Positions 1 to 5,901 of a stretch of DNA of 6,865 bases are shown here, piece by piece; the stretch's first letter is position 1; every line of letters starts with the position of its first letter. The stretch covers positions 1 to 6,865 of the forward strand of contig DOVP01000062.1 in NCBI GenBank assembly GCA_003520025.1, given 5' to 3'. The notes beneath the pieces were generated by a model. That model was not told the DNA's origin, did no database searches, and was given only the letters and a program-made list of their open reading frames with translations. The position numbers were made by a program, and so were the translations under genes. This DNA comes from Phycisphaerales bacterium. Lineage in GTDB: Bacteria; Planctomycetota; Phycisphaerae; Phycisphaerales; SM1A02.

Positions 1-431
1 AGGCCGCCCTTGATCTTTCGCATGCCCTTGCCTTCAACCAGATCACCTTCGTTCTTGGTCTCAAGCACACGCTCCCATCCGCGGATGCGGTCGGCCTTGC
101 GTTTGGATAGTTTGATGACGCCCGTGCCGTCATCGAACTCCTCAAGCAGCACCTCGATGACATCCCCGGGTTGCAGACCTTCCCAGTCATCGAATTCACT
201 CTTGTGAACGAGCCCCTCGGACTTGAGGCCCACGTCGATCACTGCTTCGTCACCGGCGCGGCCGGCAACAGTGCCCTTGAGGATCCGACCACGCGAAACC
301 TGTTGGATCTCTCCGGCGAGCATTGATTCAAGGATTTCGTCGGTGACCTGTTCCCCGGCGGGAGTAAGAAGAAGCGCATCAATCTCGGCGTCATCCACAC
401 CGAGATCGGCAATGAGATTAAAATCAACCAT
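1..431 (-). CDS. rpsA: 30S ribosomal protein S1, N-terminal part (cut by window edge)
   Basis: Ribosomal protein S1 binds mRNA on the 30S subunit and helps bring it to the decoding site. Translating the reverse complement from the ATG at 431 gives 143 uninterrupted codons running off the left edge. Residues 1-45 are an acidic leader (starts MVDFNLIADLG). A first S1 RNA-binding fold follows at about 48-115: GRILKGTVAG, then VIDVGLKSEGLVHKSEF, then VIKLSKRKADR. A second repeat begins at about 128 and reaches MRKIKGG, the usual opening of S1 repeat 2. An in-frame TGA at 452-450 with no ATG, GTG or TTG between makes this the only standard start. There is no clear Shine-Dalgarno sequence before it, which is common for S1 genes. 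The spacing and order of the repeats fit multi-repeat S1 better than a single-S1-domain protein such as PNPase or a Tex-like factor, but the missing C-terminus leaves repeat number open. Confidence 0.9.
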   Translation of the reverse strand, partial: MVDFNLIADLGVDDAEIDALLLTPAGEQVTDEILESMLAGEIQQVSRGRILKGTVAGRAGDEAVIDVGLKSEGLVHKSEFDDWEGLQPGDVIEVLLEEFDDGTGVIKLSKRKADRIRGWERVLETKNEGDLVEGKGMRKIKGG

Positions 432-529
432 GGCGAATATGGGGCGGCGTCAGGGCGAGGGGTGCGGGCCGCGTCCGCATGCTGAAACAGTCGTCGTTGG
501 AAGTGGCCCAGATGCGACATGCACCCGTA

Positions 530-826
530 TCAACCCATCCGCTCCGACGGCCCTGAGTATCGAATTGAGCAGTATATCGTGACTCCGCTGGAGTTGGGGG
601 GTCCCAATTGCAGCTGTGCCTGCCGAAGGCGGAAACGGGTGGGCAGTCGAGAAATCAGTCGTGCTTTGGCCGATTGCTTGCTAGACTCGGGATGCATCGA
701 GGCGAGACCCCTTGAATGCACGTGCTCGCGGGCACACTTGCTCGTTCCTGTCGAATCCCCAGGGATCGACTGAACCGTGTCGAAGGCCAAGCCTCCACCG
801 AGGGGACGGCCGGGAACGATGGTCAT
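530..826 (-). CDS. Doubtful small ORF, 98 codons, hypothetical
   Basis: Not recognised. An ATG at 826 is preceded by AGGTGG at a 5-base spacing, a sequence that also precedes the secure ABC-F start. The product begins MTIVPGRPLGGGLAFD and ends in a Ser/Arg/Gln-rich stretch with no membrane helix, signal peptide or known motif. By eye the first half favours G or C in third codon positions as real genes here do; the second half does so less, and its composition looks like untranslated DNA. The candidate S1 -10 box lies inside its 3' end. It could be a short lineage-specific gene, the remnant of a decayed one, or chance. The same frame stays open to a TTG at 856. Confidence 0.2.
   Translation of the reverse strand: MTIVPGRPLGGGLAFDTVQSIPGDSTGTSKCAREHVHSRGLASMHPESSKQSAKARLISRLPTRFRLRQAQLQLGPPNSSGVTIYCSIRYSGPSERMG
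571..576 (-). promoter_or_regulatory. Candidate -10 box for the S1 gene
   Basis: The minus strand reads TATACT here, five of six matches to TATAAT. A start site just downstream would give a 5' leader of about 130 bases before the S1 ATG at 431. There is no good -35 at 16-18 bases, so the call rests on one hexamer. A small inverted repeat (582-594, ACTCC-GCT-GGAGT) lies in the -10 to -35 spacer and could be an operator or chance. Confidence 0.22.
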
Positions 827-904
827 CGAACCCACCTGGTATTTGGGTTCGAGCAAGTCCCAGTGCGAGCGTGGTCGCCTGCCGGCCAGCGTCTGTTTGA
901 GGGG

Positions 905-1402
905 TCAGCCTCGGTACAGATCCACCATGTCTTCGAGGCTGGCGGGAATAACCCGTACTCCAGCGACGCTCCCCATGAAATTGACATCACCCTGCCATCG
1001 CGGCACAAGGTGGGCGTGCAGGTGGCCGGGGAGGCCAGCCCCGCTTGCGGCACCTTCATTGATGCCCATGTTGATGCCCTGCGGGTCCAACTTCTGCTGC
1101 ATGAGTTCCCACGCGTGCTCGACGAGATTCCAGAATGCCACCCGTTGCGCGGGTGAGTACTCAAGCAGCCGCGGCCGGGCTTCGCCGAGCGCCACCAGCA
1201 GGTGGCCGCTGGCATAGGGGTGTCGGTTGAGCATGATCAGCCCATGCTCGTCGCGGTGGAGGACATGGTTGTTCAGATCCTTCGATGGCGACTGCCAACA
1301 GTGCCAGAGGAAGTCCTGCAGGCTACCGCCCTCCATCCTCGCATCCTGCTCCAATTCCTGCAGGTACTGCAGTCGCCAGGGGGCCCAGAGCGCGTCGTGC
1401 AT
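905..1402 (-). CDS. HIT-domain protein, Ap4A phosphorylase/hydrolase-like
   Basis: HIT proteins cleave or transfer nucleotidyl groups from dinucleoside polyphosphates and nucleotide conjugates in the cytoplasm, using the middle His of HxHxH. This 165-residue protein opens with LWAPWRLQYL, typical of the Ap4A phosphorylase-like branch. It continues with LNRHPYASGHLLVAL at 58-72, the nucleotide-binding strand NMGINEGAASGAG at 111-123, and the catalytic motif GHLHAHLVPRW at 126-136 (His127, His129, His131; His129 the expected nucleophile). Length fits the family. The start at 1402 is set by AAAGGTG 7 bases upstream. One oddity: where relatives carry a Zn-binding CxxC shortly after the N-terminal WAPWR segment, this one reads DFLW (30-33), so both Cys appear replaced. 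It is divergent from the ABC-F gene and 473 bases upstream of the S1 gene on the same strand. The family call is firm; the exact substrate cannot be read from sequence. Confidence 0.93.
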   Translation of the reverse strand: MHDALWAPWRLQYLQELEQDARMEGGSLQDFLWHCWQSPSKDLNNHVLHRDEHGLIMLNRHPYASGHLLVALGEARPRLLEYSPAQRVAFWNLVEHAWELMQQKLDPQGINMGINEGAASGAGLPGHLHAHLVPRWQGDVNFMGSVAGVRVIPASLEDMVDLYRG

Positions 1403-1479
1403 GTCGCATCACCTTTCCCGCCAGTGAATGGGTACGCTTCTCGCTCCCATTGTGACCTCTCTTCATCGCAGGTGGAACC

Positions 1480-3381
1480 ATGAGTCTGGCATCAGTATCC
1501 AGCGCGACGGTGCAATTCGGCAACCGGATCATTCTGGATGGTGTCGACTTGGCCATTCAAGAGGGCAGCCGTATTGGGCTGCTTGGTCGGAATGGGACCG
1601 GCAAGACGACGCTTCTGCGGCTCTTTGCAGGCACCATGCAGCCCGACGCGGGCTCGATCGTGATTCAGCGTGGGCTTCGGGTGGGTCTGCTCGATCAGCA
1701 TCCGAAGTTCCCGAGCGGCGTGACGGCTCGTGAGGTGGCCCAAAACGCCTTTGTGAGGCTTGATGGTATTCAAATGGAACTTGACGGCATATTCGAGGCC
1801 ATGGCGGTGGCCGATGGAGAGAATCTGGACCGGCTGCTCCGCCGCCAGTCGGAGTTGCAGGCCATGTTTGAAGCCGAGGGAGGCTGGTCTGTCGATCATC
1901 GTGTCGAAGCGACGCTGCACGGCGTGGGGCTTCTCGATTCACTCCTTGACCTGCCCGCAGCCCGCCTCTCGGGTGGCGAACAATCGCGACTGGCTTTGGC
2001 GAAGTTGTTGTTGGAGGCCCCCGACCTGCTGTTGCTCGATGAGCCCACCAACCACCTCGACATTGAAGGCCGGCGGTGGCTTGAACAGTTTCTGCGGGAC
2101 TCCTTCGGTGGAACCGTGGTACTCGTCAGTCACGATCGATGGCTGCTCGATTCGATCTGCACCCAGATTGTCGAAGTTCACCGCGGGCGGTTGGAGTCCT
2201 TCCCGGGGAATTACACGCAGTATGTATCGGTTCGCGCTGAGCGGCGACTGACCGAGGCTCGAGCTTGGGACAAACAGCAGGACCACATTCGCCGCGAGCA
2301 GTCCTTCATTCGCAAGTACAAGGCGGGGCAGCGAGCAAAGCAGGCGAGAGGGCGTGAATCCAAGTTAAAGCGGTTTGTCGAGGCGTCCGAGATCGAGCGT
2401 CCCGAGTCGGAGATCGTTGCGGCGATGCACTTGCCACCGATCAGCCGCTGTGGAGAGCGTGTGATGACCGCCGAGCGTATCGGTGTGACGATGGGCGACC
2501 GGTTGCTCATCGCAGGACTCGATCTTGACATTCGTCGTGGCGATCGGATTGGCATCATCGGCCCAAACGGGGCTGGCAAGACGACGTTGGTCCGGTGCCT
2601 GCTTGGTGAACTTGCGGTGTCGGCCGGCAGGCTCGATCCCGGCACTGGCCTGAACATCGGCTGGTTCCGGCAGATGCATGATCATCTCGACCCTGAGTTG
2701 TCGGTATGGGAATGGGTGCAGCGGGCGCTTGCCGAGGCGATGGGGAAACCCGTAGGTGAGCAGGTGGCGCGGGACCTCGCGGGCGCCTTCATGTTCAGCG
2801 GCGAGGATCAGGATCGGCTGCTCGGAACGCTCTCCGGGGGTGAGCGGGCGCGGGCCATTCTGGCTGGTCTGCTCGGGGGCGGGCACAACGTGTTGGTGTT
2901 GGACGAGCCGAGCAATCATGTGGATGTCGCGACGGCCGAGCGGCTGGAGGCGGTCCTGAGTCGAGGGGGGCCCTACCTCGGCACGGTCGTGCTGGTCAGC
3001 CACGATCGGGCGATGCTGGAAGCAATTTGTGATCGGCTGATCGTGCTCGACGGCCTCGGGCGGGCGATCGTGCATGAGGGAACCGTGTCGACCTGGTTTG
3101 CTGCCGAGGCCGCATCAAAGCCTCTCGTTGGAGGCGAGGTGCGAGCGGAGCGTCTTGCGCCGATCAAGAAGAAATCATCGCCGCTGGATAGGCTCTCGAT
3201 GACGCAGTTGGAAGATCGTATCGGGCAGTTCGAAACCAGGCTCGGCGAGTTGCAGACATCGATGGGAAACGAGGCCGTGTGGTCAGACGCTGAGGCGCTC
3301 GCCGCTGTGGTTGCCGAGCAGGAGGCGGTGTCAAAGGATCTTGCGGCGCACGAACAGGCATGGCTTGATCGAGGTGGGTGA
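1480..3381 (+). CDS. ABC-F family ATPase, Uup-like
   Basis: ABC-F proteins have two ATPase domains in one chain and no membrane part. They bind the ribosomal E site and help stalled or misplaced complexes. This 633-residue protein has all core motifs twice. ABC1: Walker A GRNGTGKT (36-43), signature LSGGEQ (163-168), Walker B LLLLDEPTNHLD (183-194, catalytic Glu188), switch His218. ABC2: GPNGAGKT (361-368), LSGGER (451-456), VLVLDEPSNHVD (471-482, Glu476), His508. Between them, about 245-325, lies the charged linker that contacts P-site tRNA, with KAGQRAKQARGRESKLKR at 281-298. Residues about 565-633 form a predicted coiled coil like the DNA/ribosome-binding tail of E. coli Uup, which has nearly the same length (635). 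An AGGTGG sequence before ATG 1480 sets the start. There is no sign of an antibiotic-resistance subtype: the linker is short. The gene converges with the anti-sigma gene after 15 bases, with no terminator hairpin between. Uup is my best subfamily guess; EttA and YheS types are less likely because of the C-terminal coil. Confidence 0.95.
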   Translation: MSLASVSSATVQFGNRIILDGVDLAIQEGSRIGLLGRNGTGKTTLLRLFAGTMQPDAGSIVIQRGLRVGLLDQHPKFPSGVTAREVAQNAFVRLDGIQMELDGIFEAMAVADGENLDRLLRRQSELQAMFEAEGGWSVDHRVEATLHGVGLLDSLLDLPAARLSGGEQSRLALAKLLLEAPDLLLLDEPTNHLDIEGRRWLEQFLRDSFGGTVVLVSHDRWLLDSICTQIVEVHRGRLESFPGNYTQYVSVRAERRLTEARAWDKQQDHIRREQSFIRKYKAGQRAKQARGRESKLKRFVEASEIERPESEIVAAMHLPPISRCGERVMTAERIGVTMGDRLLIAGLDLDIRRGDRIGIIGPNGAGKTTLVRCLLGELAVSAGRLDPGTGLNIGWFRQMHDHLDPELSVWEWVQRALAEAMGKPVGEQVARDLAGAFMFSGEDQDRLLGTLSGGERARAILAGLLGGGHNVLVLDEPSNHVDVATAERLEAVLSRGGPYLGTVVLVSHDRAMLEAICDRLIVLDGLGRAIVHEGTVSTWFAAEAASKPLVGGEVRAERLAPIKKKSSPLDRLSMTQLEDRIGQFETRLGELQTSMGNEAVWSDAEALAAVVAEQEAVSKDLAAHEQAWLDRGG

Positions 3382-3396
3382 AGAGACTGTGTTGTG

Positions 3397-4221
3397 TCAG
3401 GCGGTCTTGGTAGTCGCGATGATGCGACCGTTGCCGTCTCGCAATTCGAAGGCAGCACCGGCAATCAATGCCGGATCGACCTTCAACGAGACACCGTCGA
3501 GATACTGATCCGTTCGGATTTTGGCGGTGGCGACAGTATTGCCGTCCGCTGTCGTGATCGAGAACGAATAGGGTCCATCATCGCTCTGGAGATCCATGGC
3601 GAGCAGGAAGATGTCACCATTCGTCTCGTCGATGGACACCCGAACCATGCCCCGGCCACCTTCGACGGCGAGGTACTGCTGCGAGGTGGATCGCCGCATG
3701 AGTTCCAGATAAGGCTGGAAGTCATCGCCGAGCGTCATTTCAACTTCCTGCTCGGTGTGCAGGCGCATCGCTTCCTCGAACATTCGATCGAAGTGGCGGG
3801 TGCCAGTATTGACCGTGACGATCAGCGTCAGGCAGACACCCAAGAGCACCAATGCTGCCATTCGCCAAGTCCAGACCGAGCTCAGTACGCGGCCGCCGGG
3901 GCCAATTTGTGCGACAGTACTACGCTGGAAGGGCATCTCATCCATGCCGAACATTCCTGCTGTACTCATCGACATCGCGGCGTGGATCCGATCCAGCACA
4001 CGTATTTTCAGTTCGGCTGGCGGCTCGCAGACAGGGAGGAGCGATTCGTCGGTCACGATTTCCATCTGAATGCGGCGAATTTCGGCCTGAACGTCCGGAG
4101 ACACGGCAAGAAAGGCCTGCTCGAATCTGATTTGATCCGCGGCCTCAAGAAGCCCGTAGGCATCCAGAAGAGCCAACTCGGCCAACTCGTGTGGTGGCAT
4201 ATAGATATGAGTGTTTGTCAT
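3397..4221 (-). CDS. Membrane anti-sigma factor, RskA-like
   Basis: The protein likely holds the ECF sigma factor encoded 42 bases upstream inactive at the membrane until a signal releases it. It has 274 residues. The cytoplasmic N-terminal part shows HELAELALLDAYGLLEAADQ (11-30), the helical opening of RskA-type domains, then PDVQAEIRRI (42-51) and PPAELKIRVLDRI (67-79), the usual segment before the linker. One membrane helix spans about 119-137 (MAALVLLGVCLTLIV core). The C-terminal half, outside the membrane, is a predicted beta domain of about 95 residues (181-274) of the sort seen in RskA C-terminal regions. No zinc HxxxCxxC motif is present; the only Cys are 65 and 130. The ATG at 4221 has no good Shine-Dalgarno sequence, and an ATG at codon 8 has none either, so translation may depend on coupling to the sigma gene. 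The family is clear from architecture and neighbour; its signal is unknown. Confidence 0.85.
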   Translation of the reverse strand: MTNTHIYMPPHELAELALLDAYGLLEAADQIRFEQAFLAVSPDVQAEIRRIQMEIVTDESLLPVCEPPAELKIRVLDRIHAAMSMSTAGMFGMDEMPFQRSTVAQIGPGGRVLSSVWTWRMAALVLLGVCLTLIVTVNTGTRHFDRMFEEAMRLHTEQEVEMTLGDDFQPYLELMRRSTSQQYLAVEGGRGMVRVSIDETNGDIFLLAMDLQSDDGPYSFSITTADGNTVATAKIRTDQYLDGVSLKVDPALIAGAAFELRDGNGRIIATTKTA

Positions 4222-4263
4222 GGTGTTTTGTGGTCTTGCCTCACTGTTCGCTCGGAATACGCA

Positions 4264-4800
4264 TTAGGATGCAGCCCAATCGGGAAGATCTTCAGACGCG
4301 TTAGATCGCAGCCGCGCCAGACCACGGCTGAGGGCTGATTTGACGGTGCCAAGGGGTATATCGAGTTGTATTGACACTTCTCGCAGTGTAAAACCCTGCA
4401 AATACGCTCGCTCTATGACGGCTCGCTGCATCTCTGGAAGGGTCGCGAGGCATTTTTGGAGTTGGACATTCCGCTCGGCGGAGGCTGCCCGCGAGTCGTT
4501 GGCTCCGCGGAATCCCTCGTTCAGGACTGTCATCTCGGTTGTTTTCGGACGCACGGCTGCTCGGCGAATGCGATCGATGACGTGCCGGCGGGTGAGGAGC
4601 ATGACCCAGGTCACCAGTTTGGCCCGGTTCGGGTCAAAGCGGTCGGCCGTCCGCCATAAGCGAAGAAAAACCTCCTGTACGGCATCCTCAGCCTCAGCAT
4701 CGGACGGGAGCAACTGCCGGGCACCGCGGAAGACAAGCCCTCCAAACCGGTCATACAGTTCTGAAACGGCAGTTTCATCTCCCCGAGCGATTCGCTGCAT
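4264..4800 (-). CDS. ECF RNA polymerase sigma factor
   Basis: This alternative sigma factor directs RNA polymerase to its own promoter set, probably including this operon. The 178 residues contain sigma region 2 at about 12-80 (LYDRFGG, then DAVQEVFLRLWR at 39-50, then WVMLLTRRHVIDRIRR with the -10 recognition helix at 65-80). Sigma region 4 lies at about 113-165, with helix-turn-helix GFTLREVSIQLDIPLGTVK at 136-154 for the -35. There is no region 1.1 or 3, as expected for ECF. Conserved PNRAKLVTW and the adjoining RskA-like gene suggest the SigK/ECF19-like branch, though that is a guess. The start is uncertain. The ATG at 4800 has no Shine-Dalgarno sequence, yet the frame remains open upstream and reads HEDFVL before this Met, the segment relatives usually have near their N-terminus. 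AGGAG at 4834-4830 lies 8 bases before an in-frame ATC (4821-4819), which would give 185 residues. I keep the standard ATG for the coordinates. Confidence 0.93.
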   Translation of the reverse strand: MQRIARGDETAVSELYDRFGGLVFRGARQLLPSDAEAEDAVQEVFLRLWRTADRFDPNRAKLVTWVMLLTRRHVIDRIRRAAVRPKTTEMTVLNEGFRGANDSRAASAERNVQLQKCLATLPEMQRAVIERAYLQGFTLREVSIQLDIPLGTVKSALSRGLARLRSNASEDLPDWAAS

Positions 4801-4818
4801 GAGTACGAAATCTTCGTG

Positions 4819-4834
4819 GATGGCGGGGTCTCCT
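4819..4834 (-). promoter_or_regulatory. Strong Shine-Dalgarno before an ATC codon (sigma gene start)
   Basis: The minus strand reads AGGAGA at 4834-4829, followed 8 bases after AGGAG by an in-frame ATC at 4821-4819. The next ATG is 7 codons further on, 29 bases from AGGAG and too far for normal use of this site. No ATG, GTG or TTG occurs in frame between the upstream TGA stop and that ATG. So the ribosome site points to an ATC start, to a base-call error turning ATG into ATC, or to a chance purine run. Confidence 0.5.
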
Positions 4835-4835
4835 A

Positions 4836-4857
4836 GGGCTCACAAATACCAAAGCCC
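4836..4857. repeat. Inverted repeat in the sigma gene leader
   Basis: GGGCT at 4836-4840 pairs with AGCCC at 4853-4857 across a 12-base loop, between the proposed transcription start and the Shine-Dalgarno sequence of the sigma gene. A direct repeat ATACCA lies at 4846-4851 and 4862-4867, 16 bases apart, the second overlapping the candidate -10. These could be an operator or a leader hairpin; five base pairs are also within chance. Confidence 0.25.
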
Positions 4858-4858
4858 C

Positions 4859-4887
4859 ACGATACCACCCCATGCCCGGGGCTTCAA
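4859..4887 (-). promoter_or_regulatory. Candidate promoter for the sigma/anti-sigma operon
   Basis: On the minus strand TTGAAG (4887-4882) and TATCGT (4864-4859) are separated by 17 bases, four of six matches each to the housekeeping consensus. Transcription would begin near 4852, leaving a leader of about 30-50 bases that contains the AGGAG site. The promoter used by the sigma factor itself cannot be told from one sequence. Confidence 0.35.
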
Positions 4888-4920
4888 TCACCACTTTCCA
4901 AGCCAATGTAGTGCGATTTT

Positions 4921-4949
4921 TTGATAATTTTTCCTCAGGACCTCAGAAT
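4921..4949 (+). promoter_or_regulatory. Candidate promoter for the pseudopilin gene
   Basis: TTGATA (4921-4926, five of six matches to TTGACA) and CAGAAT (4944-4949, four of six to TATAAT) are 17 bases apart, within the AT-rich run at about 4915-4933 that stands out in this GC-rich window. The transcript would start near 4956 and carry a leader of about 90 bases. A tandem CCTCAG repeat at 4933-4938 and 4941-4946 overlaps the spacer and the -10. Confidence 0.35.
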
Positions 4950-5046
4950 CTCCTTTTCAGTTTGTCTTGGTGACCGGGTATGGTGTGAGTGGTTCCGTCT
5001 GCTCTGATCCGGTGGATTGGAGCGGTTCGGCGTGGAAAGGATGGTG

Positions 5047-5901
5047 ATGGCTCAGCAGCCCACCAGATCAGTCTCGCCTCCACGGCGAGCATTCAGTCTC
5101 GTCGAGTTGATGGTTGTGGTTGCAGTCATTTCCATTCTGCTCGGTTTGCTTATGCCCGGGTTGGCCCGGGTTCGCGAGACGACCTATCGCATGTTGAGCG
5201 CCAGCAACCAACGGTCACTCGGCCAGGGGTTTACCCTCTGGGCAGGTTCGCACGATGGCAAGTTGCCGCCGAGTCGACTGTTGTTCGACTCATCTCCGGA
5301 TCTCAGCGAGTTGATGCGGGTGTACGCGCCGTTGGATGAAGAGGAGCGTGCCTCGGGTGTCGGGGCGAACGCTGCCGCGATCAAGCCGAAAGGCCAGACG
5401 CCCCCGGGTCATCTGGCGGCCGCTCCACTCCTACACGGCTGGGACGGCCTGGGGCATTTGTTCGCAAGTGGATTGATTCCGGAACCAACGACCTTCTATT
5501 CTCCCGCACACTGGGGCGACCATCCTTTTGAGCGGTACGAGAACGATTGGGCGCGCCCTGGTGAAGAGGAATCAGGTCCTCCGGACCATGTTGTCTACTG
5601 CAACTACCACTACAGCGGTCATCTAGATCCTCGTGGTCGTCTGGTGTCACTGGAACGCGATGCCAGCAAGATCATTGTTACCGACGGTTTGCGGCGACAG
5701 AGTGATGTGATCCACCGAGACGGCATCAACATTCTTCGTGCCGGAGGATCGGTCGAGTGGAAATCAGATCCAACACTGATGCCAAAACTGCACGTGGAAA
5801 CCGCAGCGTCACCGCTGTCTATCTCCCGCCAGAACGGTGTGATTCGCGAGATCTTCACCGATCCTTGGAACAATATTGGCTATTGGGACGGTTCGCCCTG
5901 A
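5047..5901 (+). CDS. Type II secretion/pilin-like protein with prepilin signal (pseudopilin family)
   Basis: The protein carries a class III (prepilin) signal: basic leader ending PPRRA, then FSLVELMVVVAVISILLGLL. Prepilin peptidase would cut after Ala15 and methylate Phe16; Glu20 is the conserved +5 Glu. The hydrophobic helix (about 18-37) then anchors it or packs into a pseudopilus. RVRETTYRMLSASNQRSLGQ follows, the amphipathic stretch seen in planctomycete members. Near the C-terminus is IHRDGINILRAGGSVEW (222-238), matching the 'H..DG..N..f.DGSV' style motif of planctomycete GspG-like proteins. The total is 284 residues from ATG 5047. I choose this start because GGAAAGG at 5034-5040 is 6 bases upstream; the frame also has ATG 5041, GTG 5032 and TTG 5017, all less well placed. 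The gene is divergent from the sigma operon and overlaps the EEP gene tail-to-tail. Planctomycetes encode many such paralogues, most without known function, so a role in secretion is not shown. Confidence 0.88.
   Translation: MAQQPTRSVSPPRRAFSLVELMVVVAVISILLGLLMPGLARVRETTYRMLSASNQRSLGQGFTLWAGSHDGKLPPSRLLFDSSPDLSELMRVYAPLDEEERASGVGANAAAIKPKGQTPPGHLAAAPLLHGWDGLGHLFASGLIPEPTTFYSPAHWGDHPFERYENDWARPGEEESGPPDHVVYCNYHYSGHLDPRGRLVSLERDASKIIVTDGLRRQSDVIHRDGINILRAGGSVEWKSDPTLMPKLHVETAASPLSISRQNGVIREIFTDPWNNIGYWDGSP

Larger units (their letters stand above)
432..904. other. Long intergenic region without a secure gene
   Basis: This 473-base stretch lies between the start of the S1 gene and the stop of the HIT gene, both on the minus strand. 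It holds a possible S1 promoter (-10 near 571-576), a perfect 5-base inverted repeat with a 3-base loop at 582-594, an 8-base palindrome GCACGTGC at 718-725, and one doubtful minus-strand ORF (530-826). I saw no tRNA: the TTCGAGC at 849-855 has no pairing T-arm around it. I saw no hairpin followed by a T run that would end the HIT transcript, so read-through into the S1 gene is possible. The reading frames on the plus strand here are rich in Arg, Cys, Ser and Pro and look non-coding. Confidence 0.6.

Noticed and set aside
840..865. TTCGA-containing stretch resembling a tRNA T-arm
   Set aside because: Flanking bases do not pair as a 5-base stem and no acceptor or anticodon arm is found on either strand.
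716..1156. Plus-strand frame of 146 codons over the HIT gene
   Set aside because: It is antisense to a gene with clear HIT motifs and a good ribosome site.
2365..3075. Open minus-strand frame of 236 codons inside the ABC-F gene
   Set aside because: It is fully antisense to the second ATPase domain, whose motifs are intact; its product is His/Arg/Pro-rich with no family resemblance.
1480..3381. ABC-F protein as an antibiotic resistance determinant
   Set aside because: The inter-domain linker is short and ordinary and the C-terminal coil fits Uup-like housekeeping members; nothing nearby suggests a resistance context.
3382..3396. Possible bidirectional terminator between the ABC-F and anti-sigma genes
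   Set aside because: The gap is 15 bases with no inverted repeat or T run.
3394..4338. Open plus-strand frame of 314 codons opposite the anti-sigma gene
   Set aside because: It runs exactly antisense to the anti-sigma gene and into the sigma gene, has no recognisable motif and many His/Gln/Arg residues, as expected from the mirrored codon bias of the real genes.
5017..5046. Longer pseudopilin start at TTG 5017
   Set aside because: It has no well-placed Shine-Dalgarno sequence, whereas ATG 5047 has GGAAAGG at 6 bases and gives a leader of normal length.
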